DNA of 64,000 nt. Source: Arcanobacterium sp. S3PF19. Its GTDB lineage: Bacteria > Actinomycetota > Actinomycetes > Actinomycetales > Actinomycetaceae. Shown one piece after another: positions 37,143-44,613 of this stretch. The notes below the pieces were generated by a model. That model saw nothing but the letters and a program-made list of their open reading frames with translations, searched no databases and had not been told where the DNA came from. The DNA is taken from positions 298,017 to 362,016 of the forward strand of contig NZ_JRMX01000013.1 of assembly GCF_000758825.1 (NCBI RefSeq). Reading direction: 5' to 3'. The number at the start of each line of letters is the position of its first letter. Positions within the stretch are counted from its first letter, which is position 1. A program made the translations under genes and the position numbers.

Positions 37143-38411
37143 TTACTGTTTTTCCAGCCATTCCCGGGCGGCTGCGGCCAAACGGGCAGCGTGCGCGGGT
37201 GTTTCCTGCGTACGTAGATTGATAATGCGCCGGGCGGCGGCTAAAGTCACCGGCAGGCGGGAGGACTGCGCCGGCAGATCATATATCCGGGCGTCTTTTG
37301 CTCCCGGGAAAAGGAGAGGACGGTACCAGCGCCCCGGATAAAATCCTTTTTCCCGCAGAGCGTGAAACATTTCTTCGGGATCGATATTTTTTCCCGTGCC
37401 CGTCTTTCCCGTTAAGAGCGGGAAGCGCAGCAGCGGATCCCTGCCGCAGACGGCTTTCGGAATCGTGCACAGGGATGGCGGCAGGGTTTTCAGGGCATCG
37501 TTGTATATTGCCGTGCATTTTGTAAGCTCATTTTCGTATTGCCCAAGACGTTTCAGTCCGCGGTATACGGCGGCATTGACCCGGGCGTTCGGTGCAAGGC
37601 ATTTCCCGTTGCCCCGGCCGCCGCATTCGCCCGGGGCAACGGGAGGATAGAAAATATGGGCGGCACACAGCATCTCCCGCAGAAGCGGGGAAAGTCTGCC
37701 CGGCAGTCTGCCGAGAACCTTATTTTGCAGTGTGTATGTGCGAATTGCGTTTCCGCGGAGCACGGAAGGCCGGGGCAGCTTTTCCAAAGCGCGTAAAATC
37801 AGGTGTCCCGGATATCGGCCATGACGGTCGCCGGTATTGTTTTGCGGAGCGGAGATTTTCGGATTAATCCAGACTGCGGCTCCAAATTTGGTGGGGAGAA
37901 CTTTTTCCGCGCCGAAAGAATGGACGGAAATATCGGCGATTGGCGTGCCGTCTTCCCGTTTCGCCATTCTTCCCGCGCAGTGGGCGCTGTCTTCAATCAG
38001 CAGTGCGCCCTGTCTGTGTGCTGCGTCGGCAGCCTGCTGCGCCGCAAAAGAATCGATGATGCCGAAAGTGTGCTGCAATACCACGGCTGCCGTATGCGGA
38101 GGAATGCTGAGCGTGTGCCCGTTCACCGACAGTGTATCTTCGCTGATGTCCGCGTAATAGGGGTGCAGACCTGCATCCAAAATCGGATTCACGGCCGTCA
38201 GGCAGGTAAATGCCTGGGTTGCGATATGCTCGGCGGCACATTCTTCTTTCAGTACGCCGAAAATCACCTGCATTGCGTGTCTGGCGCGCAATGCGAGACG
38301 CCAGTGCGCGGTATCCGTACCGGTGCGGCGGGCAAGTACTGCGCGGATTTTTTCTTCGTACGCAGTGTCTGTATCGGGTATGTGTGCGGCTCCGGATACA
38401 TTTTGTTCCAT
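37143..38411 (-). CDS. DegT/DnrJ/EryC1/StrS-like PLP aminotransferase
   Basis: 422 residues. It has the fold-type-I PLP signature of sugar aminotransferases: LLIEDSAHCAGR carries the PLP-ring aspartate and SVHSFGAEKVLPTKFGAA the Schiff-base lysine (about Lys170). Family members place an amino group on a nucleotide-linked keto sugar. The family's usual GEGG after the lysine is KFGA here, and there is an unusual insertion rich in glycine and cysteine (ECGGRGNGKC) near residue 270. It begins at a leaderless-type start and is joined to the FemAB-like gene downstream. The pair may make an amino-sugar unit and then acylate or aminoacylate it. That is inference. Confidence 0.7.
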   Translation of the reverse strand: MEQNVSGAAHIPDTDTAYEEKIRAVLARRTGTDTAHWRLALRARHAMQVIFGVLKEECAAEHIATQAFTCLTAVNPILDAGLHPYYADISEDTLSVNGHTLSIPPHTAAVVLQHTFGIIDSFAAQQAADAAHRQGALLIEDSAHCAGRMAKREDGTPIADISVHSFGAEKVLPTKFGAAVWINPKISAPQNNTGDRHGRYPGHLILRALEKLPRPSVLRGNAIRTYTLQNKVLGRLPGRLSPLLREMLCAAHIFYPPVAPGECGGRGNGKCLAPNARVNAAVYRGLKRLGQYENELTKCTAIYNDALKTLPPSLCTIPKAVCGRDPLLRFPLLTGKTGTGKNIDPEEMFHALREKGFYPGRWYRPLLFPGAKDARIYDLPAQSSRLPVTLAAARRIINLRTQETPAHAARLAAAAREWLEKQ

Positions 38412-38423
38412 AGGCACAGTATA
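38409..38423 (-). promoter_or_regulatory. Leaderless-type promoter of the DegT-like gene
   Basis: On the minus strand TATACT (38418-38423) is followed by six bases and ATG (38411). It shares a 63-base gap with the divergent small-protein promoter. Confidence 0.6.
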
Positions 38424-38441
38424 GGGTATTTTTGTTTTGTA

Positions 38442-38477
38442 TTGATATTTTGCGGTTTGAGGTTAGGATCTGCCATG
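38442..38477 (+). promoter_or_regulatory. Promoter of the small membrane protein gene
   Basis: TTGATA (38442-38447) and TAGGAT (38464-38469) have a 16-base spacer. The ATG at 38475 comes five bases after the -10 box, so the mRNA is probably leaderless. Confidence 0.55.
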
Positions 38478-38660
38478 CCTTTGGGAATGATTGTTTTACA
38501 CGTTCTTGCCTGCGCGGTGGTGCTGGGAATTATCTGTCTGGCCTTTTGTCTGCACTTCCGGGTGCGGAAACTGAAGCGTGAAAATGCGGAGCTGAAAAAG
38601 CGGCTTGCGCACGCGAAGAACTCCGCGTCCTGCGGCTGCGCCGACACCCGGTCCAACTGA
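38475..38660 (+). CDS. Small membrane protein with coiled coil
   Basis: 61 residues. One N-terminal membrane helix (about 4-25) is followed by a basic, charged heptad-like stretch (VRKLKRENAELKKRLAHAK) that should form a short coiled coil, and a C-terminal tail with a CGC motif. It has a good promoter directly upstream and a strong terminator 68 bases behind, which argues that it is a real gene although I do not recognise a family. Layout resembles small division or envelope proteins such as FtsL/FtsB-like bitopic proteins, but no homology is claimed. Confidence 0.6.
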   Translation: MPLGMIVLHVLACAVVLGIICLAFCLHFRVRKLKRENAELKKRLAHAKNSASCGCADTRSN

Positions 38661-38728
38661 CTGCCGGGCACACGCGGCCGTCTCAGCGTCCGGCTTCCTG
38701 CAAAACGGCCGTGCGGCATCCGTAAAAA

Positions 38729-38778
38729 TCTGCCCGTAAGCGCGGTATCGCACGAACCGCGCCCACGGGCAGACTTTT
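38729..38778. terminator. Bidirectional terminator between the small protein gene and pmmB
   Basis: TCTGCCCGT (38729-38737) pairs with ACGGGCAGA (38765-38773), and inside it GCGCGG (38740-38745) pairs with CCGCGC (38757-38762). AAAAA precedes and CTTTTCGTTT follows, giving U-tracts on both strands. Confidence 0.9.
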
Positions 38779-38815
38779 CGTTTATCCGTAAAACTGCGAT
38801 GTTTTCGGCAGTGTT

Positions 38816-40507
38816 TTACAGTTTAAGTGCCTCGTGCATATCCTGCTTAAAGAAGGAAAGACGTTTGGCTGCTTCGGTCTTTGCGGCCCGCAGACCGCCC
38901 TCGTCTTCCGGTTTCAGAGGCACAATTACTTCCAGATAGCATTTGACTTTCGGTTCCGTTCCCGAGGGGCGGACAATAACCCGGTCGTTTGCCTCGGTAA
39001 CGATTTTAACGGCATCGGTTGGCGGAAGCTTTGCGCTTCCCTTGCTCAGATCTTCAAACCGCACCACTTTTGAACCGGCCAGCACGGTAGGCGGGCAGGT
39101 GCGGAGTTTTGCCATCGTGGCAGGGATAATAGACAGATCCTCGACCCTGACGGTGACCGGTCCGCTCAGATACACCCCGTGTCTGCGGTAAAGATCATCG
39201 AGAGCGTCGGTCATCGATCTTCCTTCGGCTTTCAGCCGGGCTGCTTCCACAGCCAATGCCAAACCTGCGGAAATACCGTCTTTGTCTTTCACGTCGGCGG
39301 GATTCACGCAAAAACCGATGGCTTCCTCATACCCGTAAACGATTTTTGGTGCCCGGGCGATCCATTTGAATCCGGTAAGAGTGGCCTGATAGTGCAGTCC
39401 GTGGTGGCGGGCTATCTGCTCAAGCAGCCGTGAGGACACGACAGACGAAGCCAAAGTGGCCTCCCGGCCTTTGCCTGCGTTGCGGCGGGCGGCAATCTCG
39501 CCGAGAACCGACCCGATTTCGTCGCCGGAGAGCTGCCTCCATCCCTCTGCCGTCGGAACCGCGGCCGAGCAGCGGTCCGCATCCGGATCGGAGGCAATCA
39601 CAATATCCGCATTCTCTTTTTCGGCAAGGGCAATCGCCAGATCCAATGCCCCGGCTTCCTCCGGATTGGGGAAGGCAACGGTTGGGAAATCGGGATCCGG
39701 GGCGATCTGCTCCGGCACGCCGGTAACGTCGGTGAATCCCGCGCCGGCAAAGATCTTCATCATTGTTTCATAGCCTACGCCGTGCATGGCGGTATAAACT
39801 ATTTTCAGATCCCGGGCGCCCGTCCGCCCCAATTTTTCAACCGTGTTGCGGATATAGGTTTCGATTACCGTTTCCTCGATTTCTTCCCAACCCGATTCGG
39901 CAAGGGGAATTTCGTCCGCATGCGGGGCAGCGGCAATTTTCGCCGCAATTTCCCCGTCGGTTGGGGGGATGATCTGAACGCCGTTTCCGTCTGCGTCAAC
40001 GGCGCGGTTACCCACATAAACTTTGTATCCGTTATCCTGCGCCGGATTGTGGGAAGCAGTGACCATTACGCCCGCATCGGCGTGCAGATGCCGCACGGCA
40101 AAAGCCAGCAGGGGAGTGGGCAGGGTGCGGGGCATAATTTTTGCCCGCAGACCGGCGGCGGTAACGATGGCGGCGGTATCTTTGGCAAAGTCGGCAGAAT
40201 TGTAGCGGGCGTCGTAACCGATGACGACGAGTGCGTCGGAGCCTATTTTTTCTTTCAGCCATGCGGTGAGTCCCGCGGCGGCCCGGCGGACCACGGCGCG
40301 GTTCATCCTAAAGGGCCCGGCTCCCATTTTTCCGCGCAGTCCGGCCGTTCCGAACTGAAGAGGACCGCGGAAACGGTCGGCAAGACTGTCTTTCGCGGCG
40401 GTGTCTCCGTCTTTGGCCCGTGCCAGCAGCGAACTCAGTTCCGCGCGCGTTTCTTCCTGCGGATCGTGCGCAATCCACTCTTCAATTTCCGTCGTATTGA
40501 TTTTCAT
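38816..40507 (-). CDS. pmmB: Phosphohexomutase/phosphopentomutase
   Basis: 563 residues of the alpha-D-phosphohexomutase superfamily. The phosphoserine loop is TASHNPAQDNGYK (Ser152), the metal loop ASDPDADRCS and the sugar-binding loop GYEEAIGF; the C-terminal RPSGTEPKVKCYLE binds phosphate. The long type with an N-terminal arm (FGTAGLRGKMG) includes PgcA and mycobacterial PmmB. It follows pnp by 27 bases on the same strand, as pmmB follows deoD in mycobacteria, so a role as phosphopentomutase for nucleoside salvage is likely. GCAGGAGA precedes the ATG. Confidence 0.88.
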   Translation of the reverse strand: MKINTTEIEEWIAHDPQEETRAELSSLLARAKDGDTAAKDSLADRFRGPLQFGTAGLRGKMGAGPFRMNRAVVRRAAAGLTAWLKEKIGSDALVVIGYDARYNSADFAKDTAAIVTAAGLRAKIMPRTLPTPLLAFAVRHLHADAGVMVTASHNPAQDNGYKVYVGNRAVDADGNGVQIIPPTDGEIAAKIAAAPHADEIPLAESGWEEIEETVIETYIRNTVEKLGRTGARDLKIVYTAMHGVGYETMMKIFAGAGFTDVTGVPEQIAPDPDFPTVAFPNPEEAGALDLAIALAEKENADIVIASDPDADRCSAAVPTAEGWRQLSGDEIGSVLGEIAARRNAGKGREATLASSVVSSRLLEQIARHHGLHYQATLTGFKWIARAPKIVYGYEEAIGFCVNPADVKDKDGISAGLALAVEAARLKAEGRSMTDALDDLYRRHGVYLSGPVTVRVEDLSIIPATMAKLRTCPPTVLAGSKVVRFEDLSKGSAKLPPTDAVKIVTEANDRVIVRPSGTEPKVKCYLEVIVPLKPEDEGGLRAAKTEAAKRLSFFKQDMHEALKL

Positions 40508-40534
40508 TGCTTTCTCCTGCTTTCTTCAATAATG

Positions 40535-41359
40535 TTATCTGCACGGTATTTCTTCGAAGATACGTCCGATAATATCTGCCAGTAGTTTTGAAATGCGCCC
40601 CCGCGCCGCTTCGCCTGCGGCAAGAACCTCGGCATGGCTGAGATTCTCCGCGGAAATTCCCGCGGCATGATTGGTCACGAGCGAGATCCCCAGTACTTCC
40701 ATTCCCGCTTCGCGCGCGGCAATGGCTTCCAGGGCGGTAGACATTCCCACCAGATCCGCACCCAGAATCCGGGCCATCCGAACTTCCGCCGGTGTTTCGT
40801 AGTGCGGCCCCGGGAACTGGGCATACACACCCTCGGGCAGATCGGGATCCACGCTGTGCGCTATTTGGCGCAGCCGGGAAGTGTAGAGATCCGTCAGATC
40901 CGTGAAATTTGCTCCCTCAATCGGGGAGACGGCCGTAAGATTCAGATGGTCGCGAATCAGCACGGCCGTGCCCGGTGACCATTCGGGCACGGTTGAACCG
41001 CATCCGTTGGTTAAAATGCATATTTTTGCCCCTGCGGCAGCGGCCGTGCGCACACCGTGCACCACCGCGCGTACTCCCTTCCCTTCATAGTAATGTGTGC
41101 GCGCGCCCAAGACCAGTGCGCGGTGTCCCGAAGGAAGAAGGACGGAAGCAATTTTTCCGCCGTGTCCGGCAACCGCCGAAGCCGAGAATCCGGGTACTTC
41201 GCCGGCGGGAATTTCAGCCGTTGTTTCGCCGATCAGATTTTCGGTGCCGTTCCACCCGGAGCCCAAAGTCAGGGCGATGTCGTGCCGGGGAACACCGGTG
41301 ATGTCGGCAATATACTGCGCCGCCTGCGCGGCAGACTGCCGGCCGTTATCGAAATTCAT
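40535..41359 (-). CDS. Purine-nucleoside phosphorylase
   Basis: 274 residues of the trimeric PNP type (NP-I family, PunA-like). It splits guanosine or inosine with phosphate to base and ribose 1-phosphate. GSGWNGTENL, HRALVLGARTHYYEG, LTNGCGSTVPEWSPG and FPGPHYETPAEVRM are characteristic. Its ATG stands six bases from a -10 box. The mutase gene downstream handles the sugar phosphate. It complements the pyrimidine enzymes at 33.5-36 kb. Confidence 0.93.
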   Translation of the reverse strand: MNFDNGRQSAAQAAQYIADITGVPRHDIALTLGSGWNGTENLIGETTAEIPAGEVPGFSASAVAGHGGKIASVLLPSGHRALVLGARTHYYEGKGVRAVVHGVRTAAAAGAKICILTNGCGSTVPEWSPGTAVLIRDHLNLTAVSPIEGANFTDLTDLYTSRLRQIAHSVDPDLPEGVYAQFPGPHYETPAEVRMARILGADLVGMSTALEAIAAREAGMEVLGISLVTNHAAGISAENLSHAEVLAAGEAARGRISKLLADIIGRIFEEIPCR

Positions 41360-41395
41360 GTGTTGAACCTACTTCTGCTGTGTAACTGGTGTTAC
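41357..41395 (-). promoter_or_regulatory. Leaderless-type promoter of pnp with a palindrome at -35
   Basis: On the minus strand TAGGTT (41366-41371) is followed by six bases and the ATG at 41359. GTAACA lies 18 bases upstream of it and belongs to the palindrome GTAAC-TGGT-GTTAC (41382-41395), a possible operator. Confidence 0.5.
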
Positions 41396-41449
41396 TTTAT
41401 TATTATTCATTATCGGTCATATTTCTATGTGGTTTATCAGGATAGCAGG

Positions 41450-41464
41450 TATTGTCAAAATATG
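41450..41464 (+). promoter_or_regulatory. Leaderless-type start of the LOG gene
   Basis: TATTGT (41450-41455), six bases, then ATG at 41462. No Shine-Dalgarno sequence. The upstream region is A+T rich. Confidence 0.5.
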
Positions 41465-42169
41465 AAGCGTACAGAAAGTGAATATCAGGCAGATTTTCTT
41501 GATTCCGATCCGTGGCGCATCATGCGGATTCAGGCGGAAGTTGTGGAAGGTTTCGGGGCATTTGCCAATCTGGGACCCGCCATTTCCATTTTCGGTTCGG
41601 CGCGCACCAAACCGGGGCACAGGCACTATGAATTGGCTTCCCGGATTGCCGCCCTTGCGGCGCAAAACAATTTTGCGGTAATAACCGGCGGCGGCCCGGG
41701 AATCATGGAAGCGGCAAACAAAGGCGCTGCCCTGGCAGGCGGCGTCTCCGTCGGCCTGGGTATCGAACTGCCTTTTGAACAGTCCTTAAATGCCTATGTG
41801 AACCGGGGAATCAATTTTCGTTATTTCTTCGTCAGAAAACTGATGTTTGTAAAATACGCTCTCGGATTCGTTGTTCTTCCGGGAGGGTTCGGCACGCTTG
41901 ACGAGCTCTTTGAAGCGATGACGCTGGTGCAGACCCGCAAGATTTCTTCTTTCCCGGTTGTCCTGGTCGGGGCCGATTATTGGAACGGTTTGGTGCAGTG
42001 GATCAGAAACACAATGCTGGCGGAAGGAATGATTTCCCCCGGGGACGAAAACATTCACGTGGCGGACACGGCAGAAGAGGCGATGGACATTCTTTTGCGC
42101 GGAATTTCCAGACTCGGTGCGGATTCCCGCGGTTCGTCCGCATCTGCGGCGCCGTCTGCGCCCGCGTAA
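41462..42169 (+). CDS. LOG-family (TIGR00730) nucleotide phosphoribohydrolase
   Basis: 235 residues counted from the ATG at 41462. GGGPGIMEAANKGA and LPGGFGTLDELFEA are the two signatures of LOG proteins, which cleave AMP-type nucleotides, including cytokinin nucleotides, to base and ribose 5-phosphate. The C-terminal tail is alanine/serine rich. Reading further upstream in the same frame would run through the pnp promoter; the -10 box argues for 41462. Divergent from pnp, another N-glycosidic bond enzyme. Confidence 0.88.
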   Translation: MKRTESEYQADFLDSDPWRIMRIQAEVVEGFGAFANLGPAISIFGSARTKPGHRHYELASRIAALAAQNNFAVITGGGPGIMEAANKGAALAGGVSVGLGIELPFEQSLNAYVNRGINFRYFFVRKLMFVKYALGFVVLPGGFGTLDELFEAMTLVQTRKISSFPVVLVGADYWNGLVQWIRNTMLAEGMISPGDENIHVADTAEEAMDILLRGISRLGADSRGSSASAAPSAPA

Positions 42170-42210
42170 CGGATCCGCTGCGCGGGCGGCCCCGGGCAGC
42201 ATTCGCATAA

Positions 42211-42843
42211 TCAGCGTTTTACGGCGAAGATAAGCCCGTCTCCCACGGGAAGAACAGTGGCGGACAATTCTTCCGCCTCAAGCAGGGCGCGTCCCAGATT
42301 GCGCAGCGCAACGGTGACGTTGTCGCGTCTTGCGGGGTCGGCAACGCGATCCTGGTACAGTGCGTGATTGCACACGAGAATACCGCCCGGGCGAAGCATT
42401 CTAATCGCCTCTTTGGCGTCTCCCTCCGCTTCCAGAGGATCTCCGTCGAGGTATACCAGATCGTAGGCCGCACAAGCCAGACGGGGAAGGAGATCGCTGC
42501 TCAGACCGTTAATTATACGATAGCGCGAAGGTCGGATACCGGCAGCGGCAAAGTGCTCGCGGGCGTATCCCTGCGCCACGGATTCAATATCGATGGTTGT
42601 CAGGTTGATAGCCGGGTTCTCCAGCAGCAGCGAAAGGGAAACAACACCGGTTCCCGTGCCGATTTCGGCAACCGTGCGGATATGCGGAAGCAAAACGAGA
42701 TTTTTCAGAAACTGCACACTGGCTGCACCTGTGGAGGAAATCTGCAGTTCGGCAGCTTCCTTTCTGGCCTGCGTAACCGATTCCGGTTCCGTGTGCAGCT
42801 GCTCGGTGTACACCCACGAGGCGGCTTTGTTCTGTGACATCAT
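42211..42843 (-). CDS. Class I SAM-dependent O-methyltransferase
   Basis: 210 residues. The nucleotide loop is AEIGTGTGVVSLSLL near residue 65, then TTIDIE and YDLVYLDGDP, typical of the caffeoyl-CoA O-methyltransferase-like family (PF01596). Actinobacteria carry one such gene near mrp and the sigE region, function unknown. The frame opens with two ATG codons (42843, 42840), the first six bases from a TAAAAT box. Confidence 0.88.
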   Translation of the reverse strand: MMSQNKAASWVYTEQLHTEPESVTQARKEAAELQISSTGAASVQFLKNLVLLPHIRTVAEIGTGTGVVSLSLLLENPAINLTTIDIESVAQGYAREHFAAAGIRPSRYRIINGLSSDLLPRLACAAYDLVYLDGDPLEAEGDAKEAIRMLRPGGILVCNHALYQDRVADPARRDNVTVALRNLGRALLEAEELSATVLPVGDGLIFAVKR

Positions 42844-42855
42844 ATCCCTATTTTA
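42841..42855 (-). promoter_or_regulatory. Leaderless-type start of the methyltransferase gene
   Basis: On the minus strand TAAAAT (42850-42855), six bases (AGGGAT), then ATG at 42843. Confidence 0.55.
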
Positions 42856-42907
42856 ACTTCCGTAGTTTCCTGTTGTGCGCTGTTTTTAGTGGCAATCCTC
42901 CTAATGC

Positions 42908-44026
42908 CTATTCGGCGGGGGATGCTTTGCCCTCTTTTTGTACCCTGGCGGCGAGTATCCGCGCGGCGCGGAAAATTTCGTCTTTTGCGGGGGAATCCGT
43001 TTTTGCGGCGGCAATCGGCGTTCCGCTGTCGCCGCCTTCGCGCAGCCGCTGTTCAAGGGGAATCCGTGCCAGCAGCGGAACATCGTCTTCAAGCAGTCCG
43101 GAGAGCCGGGCCGAGAGAGTTTCTCCTCCGCCCGTGCCGAAGAGATCCATTTTTGTGCCGTCGGGCAGCTGCAGGTAGCTCATGTTTTCGATGATTCCCA
43201 CAACTTTCTGCTTTGTCTGTTTTGCCATCAGCCCGGCGCGCTCGGCCACTTCGGCCGCCGCTGTCTGCGGAGTCGTAATCACCACGATTTCGGATTTCGG
43301 AATCAGCTGCGCCACGGAAATGGCCACATCGCCGGTTCCCGGGGGCAGATCGATAAGAAGGACGTCGAGATCCCCCCAGTAAACGTCGGCAAAGAACTGT
43401 TCCAAGGCTCTGTGCAGAATCGGACCGCGCCACACAACAGGCGTATTTTCCTCCATGAACATACCGATGGAAATCACTTTTATCCCGTGCGCAACCGGGG
43501 GAATAATCATTTTGTCCACCGCCTGCGGGGGAGTTGTTACGCCCATCATCTGCGGAATGGAAAAACCGTAAATATCGGCGTCCACAATCCCGACCTTCAG
43601 TCCCAGCCGGGCCAGCGAAACGGCAAGATTGGCGGTCATGGAGGATTTTCCGACTCCGCCCTTGCCCGAGGAAATGGCGTATACGTGAGTGGCATTGTCT
43701 TTTTGGGCGAAGGGAATAACGCGTTCCGGCGCGCCCCCGCGCAGCGTCTCCCGCAGCTTTTTGCGCTGTTCGTCATTCATGACGCCGATATTGATATTTA
43801 CGGCAGACACGCCCTCCAGCTTAAACAGTTCTTTTTTGACTTCCGCGGTGATGGTATCGCGCAGCGGGCAGATGGAAGTGGTGAGCAGAATCGATACGGT
43901 GACGGTACCGTTTTTCGCGAGCGAGACGTTTTCCACCATTCCCAGATCGGTGATCGGACGGTGAATTTCGGGATCAATTACACCTGCAAGCGCTTCGTTA
44001 ATTTTTTCTACGGAAAGAATCGTCAT
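42908..44026 (-). CDS. mrp: Mrp/ApbC-type iron-sulfur cluster carrier
   Basis: 372 residues. An N-terminal DUF59/MIP18 domain (about 1-85, with DPEIHRPITDLGMV) is fused to a deviant Walker P-loop NTPase (ISSGKGGVGKSSMTANLAVSLA, then VDADIYGFSIPQMMG). It is thought to assemble or carry Fe-S clusters. The paired cysteines common in this family's C-terminal domain are not obvious here: the MSYL segment where CxxC normally sits reads ENMSYLQLPDG. That loss is seen in several Mrp proteins, but it makes cluster binding uncertain. It has a leaderless-type start. Confidence 0.9.
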   Translation of the reverse strand: MTILSVEKINEALAGVIDPEIHRPITDLGMVENVSLAKNGTVTVSILLTTSICPLRDTITAEVKKELFKLEGVSAVNINIGVMNDEQRKKLRETLRGGAPERVIPFAQKDNATHVYAISSGKGGVGKSSMTANLAVSLARLGLKVGIVDADIYGFSIPQMMGVTTPPQAVDKMIIPPVAHGIKVISIGMFMEENTPVVWRGPILHRALEQFFADVYWGDLDVLLIDLPPGTGDVAISVAQLIPKSEIVVITTPQTAAAEVAERAGLMAKQTKQKVVGIIENMSYLQLPDGTKMDLFGTGGGETLSARLSGLLEDDVPLLARIPLEQRLREGGDSGTPIAAAKTDSPAKDEIFRAARILAARVQKEGKASPAE

Positions 44027-44038
44027 GCTCCTATTCTA
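44024..44038 (-). promoter_or_regulatory. Leaderless-type start of mrp
   Basis: On the minus strand TAGAAT (44033-44038), six bases (AGGAGC), then ATG at 44026. The AGGAG is too near the ATG to act as an ordinary ribosome site. Confidence 0.55.
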
Positions 44039-44080
44039 AACTACACACACTTATAAAGGCACACCCGCTGTGAAATGCAA

Positions 44081-44611
44081 TTATTCCCGTTCTTTTTCCA
44101 ATTCGGCGATCCTGTTTTCAAGCTCTCGGACCTGCTGTGCGTGCGCGGCTAGTTCTTCGGTGAGCGCGCGCAGTTCGGAACGGATAAAATCGCGTGTGGC
44201 AACTTCGTTTAATCCCAGACGCAGGGAGGCAATTTCACGCGTAAGAAATTCGGTGTCCGCCAGATTCTGCGCCGCCACCCGCCGGTCCTGCTGCGCATTC
44301 ACCCGGTCTCTGTCGTCCTGGCGGTTTTGTGCCAGCAGAATCAGAGGTGCGGCATACGACGCCTGAAGGGAGAGCATCAGAGTCAGGGCGGTAAATCCGA
44401 TACTGGCCGAATCGAACTGCCATTTTTCGGGAGCCAGCGTGTTCCATCCGATCCAAATTCCCACGAATAATGTGAGGTGAACCAGAAAAGCGGGTGTGCC
44501 GGTAAACCGCGCTATCCGTTCGGCAACAACGCCGGTTACTTCGCTGTTTCGGCGGGATCTGCGGATTCTGCGGTTATGTTTGTCGAGTGGTTTGTCAAAA
44601 CTGTCCGGCAT
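44081..44611 (-). CDS. DUF1003 membrane protein
   Basis: 176 residues from the ATG at 44611; a GTG at 44617 is also in frame and overlaps the previous stop. Two hydrophobic helices (about 44-90 with FLVHLTLFVGIWIGWNTLA and a second containing LTLMLSLQASYAAPLILLA) are followed by a long charged helix ending in heptad repeats, so a coiled coil faces the cytoplasm. DUF1003 proteins stand next to MgtE-like proteins in most actinobacteria. Function unknown; a partner of the upstream protein is likely from the overlap of the two genes. Confidence 0.85.
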   Translation of the reverse strand: MPDSFDKPLDKHNRRIRRSRRNSEVTGVVAERIARFTGTPAFLVHLTLFVGIWIGWNTLAPEKWQFDSASIGFTALTLMLSLQASYAAPLILLAQNRQDDRDRVNAQQDRRVAAQNLADTEFLTREIASLRLGLNEVATRDFIRSELRALTEELAAHAQQVRELENRIAELEKERE

Positions 44612-44613
44612 TG

